A DNA stretch of 64,000 nt from an uncultured Pseudanabaenaceae cyanobacterium (GCA_937927915.1 CALGKB010000002.1:1-64000); one strand, 5' to 3'. Shown: positions 7,718 through 17,193, numbered from the stretch's first letter. Made by a program: numbers and translations. Notes: generated by a model from the sequence alone, not told the origin.

Positions 7718-8441
7718 TATCTCTATTGTAGCGGTACTGTGTGGGGGTGACACCGACAAATTTTTTGAAATGCTTGTTTAGTAAACTCTGGCTGCTAAAT
7801 CCACAGCTGATGGCAATATCATTGATACTGATATGGGGATGCTGTCGCAATAATTGTTTAGCCTTTTTGATACGCATCTGCAGCAGAAACTGATGGGGAG
7901 ATACACCAATTTCTTGGTGAAAAGCCCGACAAAAATAGGAACTATTCATCTGCATTAGTTGTGCCATCTCCCCTAACTTTATGTCCTTGTCCAGATGGTT
8001 CTCTAAATATTCCACGAGTTTGGCAAATCTACCGTAACTATAAATATTTTTAGTTTCTGCCTTCGCATATTTTTGTAAAGCTACAGCGATCGTGGCTAGG
8101 AGTTGTTCAGGGCGAAAGGGCTTCGTAATAAATCCCTCTGGTTTCGTTTTAGCAGCACGGCCAACTGTTTCCTCATCGGCATTGCCTGTCACATAGATAA
8201 ACGGAATGTTATAAAATAATCTGAGATATTCCCCTACTTCTACGCCATCAATTTCCCCTACTAGACGGATGTCGAGTAAAACCAAGTCGGGTGCTAATTC
8301 TGGTATTTTTTCTATTGCCTGCTGACCACTGGCGAAGGCACCACAGACCTCATAGCCACCTTCTACTAGAATTTCTGTTAGGTCGCGAACAAAAATGCGC
8401 TGGTCTTCTACAATTAAAATCTGTGGCTTATGCTCCTCCAT
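7710..8441 (-). CDS. response regulator with AraC-type DNA-binding domain
   Basis: A receiver domain (about residues 6-122) has the acidic pocket in ILIVED, the phosphoacceptor Asp in LVLLDIRL and the conserved Lys in FITKPFRP. It is joined to an AraC/XylS double helix-turn-helix (about 145-243; the first helices run YFCRAFHQEIGVSPHQF, and the second recognition region is ISINDIAISCGFSSQSLLNKHF). The ATG at 8441 is preferred; the reading frame continues upstream to a TTG at 8501, which has no good ribosome binding site. No kinase gene is adjacent, so the partner and target genes are unknown. Confidence 0.85.
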   Translation of the reverse strand: MEEHKPQILIVEDQRIFVRDLTEILVEGGYEVCGAFASGQQAIEKIPELAPDLVLLDIRLVGEIDGVEVGEYLRLFYNIPFIYVTGNADEETVGRAAKTKPEGFITKPFRPEQLLATIAVALQKYAKAETKNIYSYGRFAKLVEYLENHLDKDIKLGEMAQLMQMNSSYFCRAFHQEIGVSPHQFLLQMRIKKAKQLLRQHPHISINDIAISCGFSSQSLLNKHFKKFVGVTPTQYRYNRDII

Positions 8442-8578
8442 GTATCCCGTAACCTGAGTATAGTTGTATATTATAGTCCGCCCATCTGGCGTGCTCGGCA
8501 ATTACTATTTCCATAGCCAAAACCAATAGCACCGACGGTGTAGAAAAAACTTTTGCCCTATCTTACCATCCAGGGTAG

Positions 8579-9646
8579 TTAAAACTTATCTCCCCTGCTA
8601 ATATTACTAAATTGAGCAACCATCCACTCGATCGGGTTCTGCACACTACTCTTTTGCATATTTTGGATATACATATCTTTGTCTTGCCACAAGCGATCGA
8701 GGGCAGCCAAGAGACTGGCGACAGTTAACTCTTCCTCTGGGAGGACAGCGCTGTAACCTGCCTGGGCAAAGGACCGAGCGTTGAGGATTTGGTCACCCCG
8801 ACTGGCTTTAGTGGAAAGGGGAATGAGGAGATGGGGTTTCTGCAGTGCCAACAGTTCAAACAGAGAGTTAGCCCCCGCCCGTGATACTACTACATCTGCC
8901 GCCGCCAGACAGTCCTTCAACTCCGTTGTGAGATAGGCAAATTGGCGATAATAGGGCACATTCTCTAACTCTGGTTTGGTATTGCCCTTACCGCAGAGAT
9001 GGATGACTTGATAGCGATCGGTCAAGGATGGCAACCCCTGCCAGATGACCTGATTAATGCGCTGCGCCCCTGAACTGCCGCCCATAACTAAAAGGACAGG
9101 TTTACTACTATCAAAACAACAGAAATCCAAGCCCCGCTGTCTATCCCCCATAAGTAAGTCCGATCGGATGGGCAGCCCTACCACCTTTGCCCTGGGAATA
9201 TATTGGCGAGTTTCGGGGAATGTGACCCACACTTCTTTAGCAAAGGGCACCGCCAACTTGTTAGCCAGACCGGGCGAATAATCCGACTCGTGAATGACGA
9301 CAGGAATACCCCGCCACCAGGCAGCCACCACAACTGGTACAGTGACAAATCCGCCCTTGGAAAAAACCAACTGCGGTTGCAATTGCCCCAGAATAGCATA
9401 AGCCTGTCCTAAGCCCAGTAACACCTTGAAAGGGTCAGTGAAATTGCGCCAGTCAAAGTAACGCCGCAGCTTACCACTACTAATGCCATAAAAAGGCAAA
9501 TCCTTCACTAATTCCTGCTCAATCCCCCCTTGGGAGCCAATGTAACTGATTTCCCAGCCTGCCTGCCGCAAAGAGTCCACCAGGGCTAGATTCGGATTCA
9601 CGTGTCCTGCTGTCCCACCCCCTGTCAGCACAATCCGTCTGCTCAT
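8579..9646 (-). CDS. murG: UDP-GlcNAc:undecaprenyl-pyrophosphoryl-MurNAc-pentapeptide GlcNAc transferase
   Basis: MurG adds GlcNAc to lipid I to form lipid II, the last cytoplasmic step of peptidoglycan precursor synthesis. The 355-residue GT28 protein has the N-terminal loop TGGGTAGHVNPNLAL, the second glycine-rich loop VMGGSSGAQRIN and the donor-binding segment VVSRAGANSLFELLAL with the expected Glu. Its ATG overlaps the stop of the HEAT-repeat gene by four bases, so the two are coupled. The 3' neighbour on the same strand starts about 140 bases away. Confidence 0.95.
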   Translation of the reverse strand: MSRRIVLTGGGTAGHVNPNLALVDSLRQAGWEISYIGSQGGIEQELVKDLPFYGISSGKLRRYFDWRNFTDPFKVLLGLGQAYAILGQLQPQLVFSKGGFVTVPVVVAAWWRGIPVVIHESDYSPGLANKLAVPFAKEVWVTFPETRQYIPRAKVVGLPIRSDLLMGDRQRGLDFCCFDSSKPVLLVMGGSSGAQRINQVIWQGLPSLTDRYQVIHLCGKGNTKPELENVPYYRQFAYLTTELKDCLAAADVVVSRAGANSLFELLALQKPHLLIPLSTKASRGDQILNARSFAQAGYSAVLPEEELTVASLLAALDRLWQDKDMYIQNMQKSSVQNPIEWMVAQFSNISRGDKF

Positions 9647-10332
9647 GGATACACCAAGTCACAATAACCCCGTTCGTCCTCAAAGCTCCCCAGCATCTGT
9701 AAGCCCCACTCATCCCCCACGCGCCGCAGGGCAATAGCCGCATCCGCCTGTACACCCAAGTCCTCATCCTGCAGGGCATCCACCAGTAGTTCCACCCCCT
9801 CCTCCCGATCGGGACAGTGGGGCAACAGCTTCCCTAAGGACCATACACAGTTACTGCGGATCACTCCCACCTCCTCCCGCCGATAGGCTGCGATCAAATG
9901 GGGTACTGCTGCTACCAAACCTAACTGTCCCAGGGCACTTGCTGCCCACAACCGTACCGCTGTAATATCATGTTGCAAACTCCAGAGCAGTGGTTCTAAC
10001 GCCCTAGGGTCATGGGAATTCCCCAAGGCCCACACTACGCCCTTGCGCACATAGCCGTTCCAATCCTGCAATTGTTGAATTAAAGGCGGCACCGCCGCTC
10101 GATCGGGATTTCTGCCTAGGGCATAGGCAGCGCTCACCCGCACGAGGGGGCACTCATCCTGCAGGAGGCGAATTAGGTGGGGTATTGCCCGCCTATCCTC
10201 TAGTTCACAAAATGCCCGTGCCGCTCTCATCCGCTCTAGGGGCAGGTCTGAACAGAGCAAGGGCAACATCTCCTCCGGGTCAGGAGGGGGCGGGAGGATG
10301 GGGTAATCGTTTTGGAAGTCCAGTTCATACAT
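9643..10332 (-). CDS. HEAT-repeat protein (PBS-lyase-like)
   Basis: The 229-residue protein consists of about five 31-residue HEAT repeats, visible as recurring blocks such as AIPHLIRLLQDECPLVRVSA, AVPPLIQQLQDWNGYVRKGV and ALEPLLWSLQHDITAVRLWA. Related repeats occur in CpcE/CpcF and NblB, which act on bilins in phycobiliproteins. HEAT repeats are general protein-binding scaffolds, however, so a phycobilisome role is only a possibility. It overlaps murG by four bases, an unexpected partner for a bilin protein. Confidence 0.8.
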   Translation of the reverse strand: MYELDFQNDYPILPPPPDPEEMLPLLCSDLPLERMRAARAFCELEDRRAIPHLIRLLQDECPLVRVSAAYALGRNPDRAAVPPLIQQLQDWNGYVRKGVVWALGNSHDPRALEPLLWSLQHDITAVRLWAASALGQLGLVAAVPHLIAAYRREEVGVIRSNCVWSLGKLLPHCPDREEGVELLVDALQDEDLGVQADAAIALRRVGDEWGLQMLGSFEDERGYCDLVYP

Positions 10333-10360
10333 GGGATATAGTCTAGCGGCAATTGTCCCC

Positions 10361-11347
10361 CTAGGAAACTAGGCACTCCCTCAGTTGTGCCTTAATTTTC
10401 TCCCCCTCTAGGTTTCTGCCAATCAGCACCAGTTGGACATTTGTAGGGGGCTTACTCTCATCAACTTTCAGTTCATAGCGTTTGCCGCTCAGTTGAAAAA
10501 TATAGCGCGGAGCCAACCGTTCAAACCACAGAATGCCCTTAGCGCGAAAGACGTCCACAGGTAATTGCTTATCCAAGAAATGCTGAAACCGATCGAGATT
10601 AAAAGGACGATCGGCGGTAAAGGACACAGCTACAAAGCCATCGTTTTCTAGGTGGTGGGAGTGGTGATGGTGATCATGATCGTGGTGGTGATGGTGATGG
10701 TGAGGTTTAGCATTTTTGAGGTCAGGATTAGCCAAATTCACATCTAAAATCAATGGCAATGGCACTTCTCCCCGCACAGCCCTCAGGATACGTGCCCCCT
10801 TCTTTTCCCGCCTAATATATTCCTCTAATTGAGTGAGTTTTTCCTCCGTTACTAAATCCGTTTTGTTCAAAATGATGATGTCACTGTAGATCATCTGATT
10901 GTAGGCAGCTTCACTGTCAAAGTGTTGGGGGGTGAAGGCTTCACTGTCAATTACTGTTAGAATTGAATCCAATCTGGTGAGGAATTGTAGCTCTGTTCCC
11001 AAAAAAGTCAAAGCAATGGGCAGCGGGTCCGCTACCCCCGTTGTTTCTAGCACCATGTAATCAATCCGATCGTTGCGCTCTAGGACATTGTAGACCGCAT
11101 CCATCAAACCGTCATTGATTGTGCAACAGACACAACCATTACTGAGTTCGATCATATCCTCTTCTACTGCTACGAGGAGCTGGCTATCAATATTAATATC
11201 GCCAAACTCGTTGACCAGAACAGCCACTTTTAGTCCCTGCTGATTTTGCAGAATGTGATTGAGCAGTGTAGTTTTACCACTACCTAAAAAACCAGTAATA
11301 ATGGTAACAGGCATTCCCCGTTTTGGTATATCTAAATTAACCACCAT
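10361..11347 (-). CDS. CobW/COG0523-family GTPase with His-rich metal-binding loop
   Basis: This G3E GTPase probably acts as a metallochaperone. Visible motifs are the P-loop GFLGSGKTT (residues 19-27), the metal-binding CxCC at 72-75 (GCVCCTIND), NKTD at 161-164, and a run of His with a few Asp at 216-232. The C-terminal CobW_C domain follows (AVSFTADRPFNLDRFQHF onward). COG0523 proteins deliver zinc or other metals, and the His loop fits zinc, nickel or cobalt storage. I saw no clear Zur box upstream, and the metal cannot be fixed from sequence. Confidence 0.88.
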   Translation of the reverse strand: MVVNLDIPKRGMPVTIITGFLGSGKTTLLNHILQNQQGLKVAVLVNEFGDINIDSQLLVAVEEDMIELSNGCVCCTINDGLMDAVYNVLERNDRIDYMVLETTGVADPLPIALTFLGTELQFLTRLDSILTVIDSEAFTPQHFDSEAAYNQMIYSDIIILNKTDLVTEEKLTQLEEYIRREKKGARILRAVRGEVPLPLILDVNLANPDLKNAKPHHHHHHHDHDHHHHSHHLENDGFVAVSFTADRPFNLDRFQHFLDKQLPVDVFRAKGILWFERLAPRYIFQLSGKRYELKVDESKPPTNVQLVLIGRNLEGEKIKAQLRECLVS

Positions 11348-11440
11348 AAATTATTTCCTCCAACTCCCTCTATTATAGAGGATGCACTTGTTGCCAAATT
11401 AAGGTAGAATGCTAAACAGCAATCTATGGGAGCCAAATCT

Positions 11441-11569
11441 ATGGAAGGATTAGAAGTCAACTACTGGGGGCTGGTAGCAACAATACTAGCAGTGTTTGTG
11501 CCCTCTGTGTTCCTAATCGTATTGTACCTGCAAACTTCCAGTCGTGAAGAGGCAGGCGGTCCCCGTTAG
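11441..11569 (+). CDS. psbM: photosystem II reaction centre protein M
   Basis: This 42-codon ORF encodes PsbM, a single-helix subunit at the photosystem II dimer interface. The sequence [20 protein letters not shown] continues as [14 protein letters not shown], matching the family pattern (EVN, G, IATxLxxxVPxxFLxxxYxQT). A GGGAG lies eight bases before the ATG at 11441. An in-frame ATG at 11426 would add five residues but lacks a ribosome binding site. The C-terminal extension (REEAGGPR) is longer than usual. A strong terminator follows, so it is probably transcribed alone. Confidence 0.93.
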   Translation: MEGLEVNYWGLVATILAVFVPSVFLIVLYLQTSSREEAGGPR

Positions 11570-11602
11570 CAACTATAGGAGCTAGTGATAGTATTTATGG
11601 CT

Positions 11603-11630
11603 GGAGGGCGATATGTGCTCTCCTTTTTTT
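11603..11630 (+). terminator. rho-independent terminator after psbM
   Basis: A seven-base-pair stem (GGAGGGC with GCTCTCC, one G-T pair) with the seven-base loop GATATGT is followed directly by seven T. It lies 34 bases after the psbM stop and is oriented for the plus strand. Confidence 0.8.
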
Positions 11631-11786
11631 CTTGTTTTGTTCATATTTTACAGACCTCCTCCCCAAACGTAGGATAAAAGATAAGTCTACAGTAAACATA
11701 GCCAATAAGCGGGTTAGGGGAAATATGATGAAAGTGGCAGCAGTTATGCTAGTATTTTAACGAAAGTCTTACAAATTGATAGACAT

Positions 11787-12160
11787 ATGCCTAGGGTGCT
11801 CCTCATTGACGATGAACCGGACATTTGCGACCTAATTCAAGCAGCTCTCGAAGAGTTAGCGAAATGGTCTGTAACGGTCTGTTCCGCCAGTGAAGATGTT
11901 TTTTTTTCCTCAGTTCCCAGCAATTTGACGTAGTTTTGCTCGATATATCCATGCCCAAGCGGGATGGTATTAGCTTGTACAAAGAACTGCGGAGCCAAAA
12001 CCTACTGCCAACAACACCTGTAATTCTGATTACGGCTAAAATACTGCCAAGTGAAGTGAAACAGTTCCGGGACATGGGGATTGCAGGGGTAATTTCCAAG
12101 CTCTTTGACCCCACTACTCTAGCCCAGGAGATTGGTCAAATTTTGGGCTGGCGGCTATGA
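11787..12160 (+). pseudogene. single-domain response regulator interrupted by a frameshift at a T9 run
   Basis: The first frame starts at ATG 11787 with MPRVLLIDDEPDICDLIQAA, the acidic pocket of a CheY-like receiver, and runs to a stop at 11931-11933. The rest of the domain is in the -1 frame: QQFDVVLLDISMPKRDG with the phosphoacceptor Asp, then VILITAK and the C-terminal helix, ending at the TGA 12158-12160. The switch falls at nine consecutive T (11899-11907). Losing one T (or a -1 slip) would join the halves into a normal domain of about 124 residues. Its end overlaps the next regulator as ATGA. It may be a true pseudogene, an assembly error, or a gene rescued by slippage. Confidence 0.8.
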
Positions 12161-13872
12161 AGGTGCTGTTGGTAGATGACGATCGGGACTTTTGCGAGTA
12201 TATAAAAACGGTTTTAGCCGAGCACAAATATACTGTAGATGTTTTGCAGCGGGGCAAGCTAGCCTTAGACATCATTCCCTTTAACTACGATGTGATTATT
12301 TTAGATGTCCACTTACCAGATATAAATGGGATTGAACTGTGCCAAAGAGTTAGGAGTAAAGGTATTGCCACACCAATTTTATTGTTGACTGCCAGTCAAG
12401 ATCATACTGCCCAGGGGTTAGACCAAGGTGCGGATGACTACATAGTTAAACCCTGTAAGATCGAAGAGTTACTAGCTAGAATCCGTGCTTTGTTGCGACG
12501 AAAAACAGATAAAATGCCTCTCATTTTGCGATGGGGTAAACTAACACTCAACCCTGCAGAGGGTATAGTTAAATATGACAACCAAATAGTTAACCTACGT
12601 CCTAAGGAATATCAACTATTAGAGCTGTTTCTACGTCAGCCGCAGCGTCTTTGGGACAGAGGTACTATTATCAGTCACATTTGGAGTATGGATGATGTCC
12701 CCACTAACCACGCAGTTACCAATCTAATCAAAGATTTAAGGAAAAGACTACAGAGTGCCGGTATGAATGAAGATATGATTGAAACTATATATGGTGTTGG
12801 TTATCGCCTGCGGGAGCCGCCGATCGATTCACTGCAAATTATCCAAGAGAAATTTCTCAAAACCCTCGACCAACGCCTACAAGCTCTGCAAGCAGCGATC
12901 GCACCGATCATTGACAAAGTAGCAGAAATACAAGACTATCGGGAAGCGGAAAAAATTGCCCATCAACTGGCTGGCTCCCTGGGCACCTTTGGTCTGCCGG
13001 AGGCTTCTAGTGTGGCCCGATCGTTGGAAATTCTCCTTAGAAAACCTGAAAATTTGGCGATCGATCGTTTAACAGAGCTACTATCTCGCCTGCGGCAGGC
13101 TATTGCTGCTCCTCCCCAACCCTTGGGCACCGTGAATTTTGCCCACCTTGGTTTAATCACACAGGATTTGAGATTTGCTGACCAGTTCTATTTGCACATC
13201 ATCAACAGCAAGTTCAAATTAACAGTACTAGAACCCCAGGAAATATCTAACCAAAGTTACAAATTTAATTTAATCATAATGCGGCTGGAACAGCGGGAGG
13301 ACTACACTCTCATCTGCAAGCTACGGGAGAAACACCCTAACGTACCTATTTTTGTCTTAGATACATATCCGGATACAATTGACCGCCGTGTAGAAGTAAG
13401 TAAATGTCAACCTGACTTATATTTTAGTAGCAGTGTTAGTTTGGCAGAAGTAGTGGCAACAGCTAATAAATTGGTGGGGGTTGCTAAAACATATCACATC
13501 CTAGTTGTAGATGATGATCCCGATTTCTTAGATGTAGTGAAATCACTGTTACAGCAGCATAATTTTGTAGTTAGCACTTTAGCCGACCCCAGTCAGATTC
13601 TCGCTAATTTAGAGACTCACAAAACCGATCTTCTAATCGTTGACTTTGATATGCCCAAATTTAATGGTTTGGAAATCTGCCGCTCGATTAGACAATCCTA
13701 TAGCTACGGTAAGTTACCGATCGTGTTTGTCACTGCCCATCGCTACTTGACAGAGAATCTATTTACCGCAGGGGCGAATGATGTTATTGCCAAACATGAT
13801 GTTCATTCCTCACTGCTGCCGCGTATAATCATGGTATTAGCGCGCAATTTGCAGTATGAAACTCCGTCATAA
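12157..13872 (+). CDS. multidomain response regulator (REC-wHTH-Hpt-degenerate REC-REC)
   Basis: The 571-residue regulator starts with a receiver (1-118; acidic DDD at 7-9, acceptor D50 in VIILDVHLP, K98). An OmpR/PhoB winged-helix DNA-binding domain follows (about 128-220; LRPKEYQLLELFLRQP, ETIYGVGYRL). An Hpt-like four-helix segment carries the candidate phospho-His H269 in IAHQLAGSLGTFGL. Residues 325-440 look like a receiver that lost its acceptor Asp (NLIIMRLEQ). A complete receiver ends the protein (447-565; VVDDDPD, D496). It overlaps the upstream receiver gene by four bases and the downstream kinase by 17, so all three form one phosphorelay operon. Confidence 0.88.
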   Translation: MKVLLVDDDRDFCEYIKTVLAEHKYTVDVLQRGKLALDIIPFNYDVIILDVHLPDINGIELCQRVRSKGIATPILLLTASQDHTAQGLDQGADDYIVKPCKIEELLARIRALLRRKTDKMPLILRWGKLTLNPAEGIVKYDNQIVNLRPKEYQLLELFLRQPQRLWDRGTIISHIWSMDDVPTNHAVTNLIKDLRKRLQSAGMNEDMIETIYGVGYRLREPPIDSLQIIQEKFLKTLDQRLQALQAAIAPIIDKVAEIQDYREAEKIAHQLAGSLGTFGLPEASSVARSLEILLRKPENLAIDRLTELLSRLRQAIAAPPQPLGTVNFAHLGLITQDLRFADQFYLHIINSKFKLTVLEPQEISNQSYKFNLIIMRLEQREDYTLICKLREKHPNVPIFVLDTYPDTIDRRVEVSKCQPDLYFSSSVSLAEVVATANKLVGVAKTYHILVVDDDPDFLDVVKSLLQQHNFVVSTLADPSQILANLETHKTDLLIVDFDMPKFNGLEICRSIRQSYSYGKLPIVFVTAHRYLTENLFTAGANDVIAKHDVHSSLLPRIIMVLARNLQYETPS

Positions 13873-16273
13873 GTTGTTATTATTGTTCAGTGGGGCTTTA
13901 TTACTAACAAATATCACGATTTTTTCCTTCTTCTTCATGGCTGCAAAAAATAAACTGCCAGAAGGTCAAAATAACATATCCCAGATAGTGAAATCCCCCA
14001 ATCTTTTCCTTTTACCGTTCTGTATTGTCACCAATCTTATAGCACTCACTTTTGGGGCATGGATGATTGATCGGTTGGTTACCGTTAGATTAGAAAGAGT
14101 AGGAAAGATGCTACATTTTTTGCAGGAGATTGCCCAGGACAATAACTTATTTATCAATCAGTTTACAGACAAAGATGGTGATGAACTCAGCTCCCTCGTC
14201 AATGGCATAGGTAGTGTGGTATACAGATTGCAGGATTTACTCATAAAAGATGCGGAAAGAAAGCAAATTTTAGAACTACAGAATCAATGTCTATCCTGCG
14301 TCCTATTGGGGGAGTCATTGGAGGCTAGCCTGCAACTACTGGGTCATTTAATAGAGGTGAAAGTGCCTGACTCTAAGTGTCTGTTTTTGGAATGTGTGGA
14401 TGGTAAACTGAAAGTGCTATCGGCAACAGACCTACCGAATTTGTATCTAGCTGCAATTGATGGGATTGCTATTGGAGAAGGTATGGGTAGCTGCGGCACG
14501 GCTGCTTACAGACAGGAGACAGTCATTGTACCTGACATCAATAGCCATCCCTATTTTGCTAACTGGCAGGATTTACATAACAACTATAACTTACGGTCTT
14601 GCTGGTCCATACCAATATTAAAACGTAATTATCGCGAAGCATTGGGGGTAGTTTCTATCTATCATCACCAAAGTATCCTTCCGACGGAGGAAGAATTAAA
14701 GTTTTTACAATCTATTGCCTTTGTGGCAGGGCTAGCTATAGAAAAAGAAAAAACTAGACAGACAATCCAGGCACAAATAAGCAAAGAAAGGGAGTTAGCG
14801 GAACAGTTAAAACATGAGTTATATGCCCGCCAACAAGTGGAAAAAAGTTTACGCGGTACTATTCAGGAGTTGAAATATCACATCAACAATTCTCCCCTAG
14901 CAACGATCAAATGGGACCAGAATCTGACAATTTTAAGTTGGTCAAAGCGGGCAGAAGCTATGTTTGGTTGGACAGAGGCAGAAGTGGTGGGCAAAAATGT
15001 ATTTGACTCTGACTTTAAGTTTCTCTGCGAGGAAGATTTCAGCAATGTATTTGTTCATATACGGGAATTGGTGAAGCAGAACTTTGCTATTACAACTAAG
15101 TATAACTATCGTAAGGATGGCACGATCATCTACTGTGAGTGGTATAGTTCTGTCCTGTTGGATGAAGAGGGGGAGATTGTCTCTATTCTCTCCCTTGTCC
15201 AGGATGTCAGTTTGCGCAAAGAATACGAAGACCTCATCTTGATGAAAACAGAGGAACTCGATCGTTTTTTTGCTGTAGTGCCTGACTTTTTGTGCATGGT
15301 TGACCTGGACGGCAATATTGTCCGTGTTAACTCGCAGTGGGAGAGGGTGTTGGGATATAGGCAACAGGAGATTATTGGGTCTTTCTTTATGAATTATGCC
15401 TATCCAGAGGATATAACAAACCAGGAGGAACTACTTAGAGAACTGAGAAACAGTAAATCATTACATAACATAGTTGCGCGTCTTAGATGTGCCGATGGCA
15501 GTTATCGCTGGGTCGAGTGGAACGCCAGTTTTTTAGGGGACTACATTTATGCTGCCGGTAGAGACATTACCGATAAGTTAGCAATTGAACGCATGAAAAA
15601 TGAGTTTGTCTCCGTAGTTAGCCATGAGATTCGTACGCCTTTAACTGGTATTCGGGGTGCCTTGGGAATGTTAGTATCGGGTGCCTACGACCAAAACCCG
15701 GAAAAAAGAAGTAAGATGATGCAAATTGCTATTAATAATTGCGATCGAATTAACAACTTAGTCAAGAATATTTTGGACTTGGAAAAACTAAACTCGGGCA
15801 AAATGAACTTAGAGAAATCCTACTGCGATCTATGGGAGATTGTGAACCGCTCCATCGAGTCCGTTATTCATTTGGCAGAAGCGGCGCAAATTAAAATTGT
15901 CAATCAGTGCCAGGTACAACGTTTATATGCTGACCCATCAGCCTTAGAACAGGTATTTGTCAATTTGCTGAGCAATGCTATTAAGTTTTCCCCCCCCAAC
16001 AGCACAGTAACAATCGCATCTTGCACTAGGGATGGTCAAAGGGTAGAGGTGACGGTAACGGACGAAGGCAGGGGCATTCCCGCCGATAAACTGGAAACGA
16101 TCTTTGAACCTTTTCAACAGGTCGCCCCCTCTGACTCCCGCGATCGGGGCGGCACAGGTTTGGGGCTTGCCATTTGTAAGAAAATTATAAGAGAGCACGG
16201 GGGTAGGATTTGGGCAGAAAGCCAGTTAGGAGAAGGTAGTGTGTTTTACATTTTGTTACCCGTCCTGCAATAA
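13856..16273 (+). CDS. membrane sensor histidine kinase (GAF-PAS-PAS)
   Basis: The 805-residue kinase has two N-terminal membrane helices (about 7-29 and 49-72), a short linker, then a GAF domain (about 150-310, with GEGMGSCGTAAYRQE). Two PAS domains follow (about 340-455 and 465-580). The HisKA box FVSVVSHEIRTPLTGIRGAL carries the phosphorylated His, and the HATPase domain has N, G1 (VTDEGRGIP), F (FEPFQQV) and G2 (GGTGLGLAICKKI) boxes. It lacks its own receiver. The 17-base overlap with the upstream regulator makes that protein its likely partner. The signal is unknown. Confidence 0.92.
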   Translation: MKLRHKLLLLFSGALLLTNITIFSFFFMAAKNKLPEGQNNISQIVKSPNLFLLPFCIVTNLIALTFGAWMIDRLVTVRLERVGKMLHFLQEIAQDNNLFINQFTDKDGDELSSLVNGIGSVVYRLQDLLIKDAERKQILELQNQCLSCVLLGESLEASLQLLGHLIEVKVPDSKCLFLECVDGKLKVLSATDLPNLYLAAIDGIAIGEGMGSCGTAAYRQETVIVPDINSHPYFANWQDLHNNYNLRSCWSIPILKRNYREALGVVSIYHHQSILPTEEELKFLQSIAFVAGLAIEKEKTRQTIQAQISKERELAEQLKHELYARQQVEKSLRGTIQELKYHINNSPLATIKWDQNLTILSWSKRAEAMFGWTEAEVVGKNVFDSDFKFLCEEDFSNVFVHIRELVKQNFAITTKYNYRKDGTIIYCEWYSSVLLDEEGEIVSILSLVQDVSLRKEYEDLILMKTEELDRFFAVVPDFLCMVDLDGNIVRVNSQWERVLGYRQQEIIGSFFMNYAYPEDITNQEELLRELRNSKSLHNIVARLRCADGSYRWVEWNASFLGDYIYAAGRDITDKLAIERMKNEFVSVVSHEIRTPLTGIRGALGMLVSGAYDQNPEKRSKMMQIAINNCDRINNLVKNILDLEKLNSGKMNLEKSYCDLWEIVNRSIESVIHLAEAAQIKIVNQCQVQRLYADPSALEQVFVNLLSNAIKFSPPNSTVTIASCTRDGQRVEVTVTDEGRGIPADKLETIFEPFQQVAPSDSRDRGGTGLGLAICKKIIREHGGRIWAESQLGEGSVFYILLPVLQ

Positions 16274-16404
16274 ATCTTTACTAAAATCCTGGCTAAACTC
16301 TTGATTGTTTTTTACTGACTTGTTATTTTTTTACTCTAGTATTTTTTCAAGGGATAAGTGAATGCTCACTGTTCCGAGGTTGCAAGTACAAACAGGGGGT
16401 AGGT

Positions 16405-17187
16405 ATGGTAGCGGCGACTGCAAATGCGGACAGCAAAGACAGACCCATAATCCTACTGGCAGATTATCGTGATAGTCTCGCCCATAGTCTGAGGCAAAAT
16501 TTGCTCGATGACCGTTATAACCTCTACTTTTGTCCCACATTAGAAGCGATCGATCGTCTTCTTGCTCGGACTACTCCCCATCTGTTGCTCGTGGGTTCTC
16601 TGGTCGATGCCAGTTGCTTAGAGGTGCAGCGTCTTTATGGCAGCAAGAGTAACAACGTTATTATCCTGGTGGATGATGTGGAAGTAAATCCGTTCTTTCG
16701 GGAATGGGTCAAGAAGAAGGGGGTTTATGAAGTCATTAGCATTGTGCCAGGGAAGATACGTCTACTCTTAGACGCCATTGAAAAGGCTGTGTTTGGTGAC
16801 CAAGAGGTTGGGGAGGAACAGGAAAGCAATTGGCAATTTAGCTATGAGGATGCCCTCAGGAGTTTACAAGAAATTACCCAGGTGAGTTTGCAATACTTTG
16901 GTGAACTAGCGATCGGTAATTACTGGAAGAAAGCAAAAGCTACCCTTGCCGATCGAAACTGGCAGAATTTGTGGTCCATTGCACACAATGGCAGAATTAG
17001 TTTAGTAGGAGGGAAAAAGAGTTTACCAACCAAACTGACTGACAGAGAGTTTTTATTGTTGCAGATGTTTATTCGCGGTTTTGTGGCAGAGTGCGAGCGT
17101 ATTATCAAAGACTATATGGAGATAATTGCTAGCCAAAAACTATCACCCAAAACTGCAGCGTTGCTGTCCACAATTGTACACCACTAA
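16405..17187 (+). CDS. pseudo-receiver regulatory protein heading the PAP-like operon
   Basis: The 260-residue protein has an N-terminal half shaped like a response regulator receiver (IILLADYRDSLAHSLRQNLL, then LLLVGSLVD and VIILVDDVE). The acceptor Asp is replaced (Gly-Ser), so it probably cannot be phosphorylated in the normal way. The C-terminal half (about 145-260) is helical, with LTDREFLLLQMFIRGFVAEC, and I do not recognise its family. It ends six bases before the ferredoxin gene and so is transcribed with the V4R/ferredoxin group. A role in regulating or assembling that group is inference. Confidence 0.65.
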   Translation: MVAATANADSKDRPIILLADYRDSLAHSLRQNLLDDRYNLYFCPTLEAIDRLLARTTPHLLLVGSLVDASCLEVQRLYGSKSNNVIILVDDVEVNPFFREWVKKKGVYEVISIVPGKIRLLLDAIEKAVFGDQEVGEEQESNWQFSYEDALRSLQEITQVSLQYFGELAIGNYWKKAKATLADRNWQNLWSIAHNGRISLVGGKKSLPTKLTDREFLLLQMFIRGFVAECERIIKDYMEIIASQKLSPKTAALLSTIVHH

Positions 17188-17193
17188 CTACCT

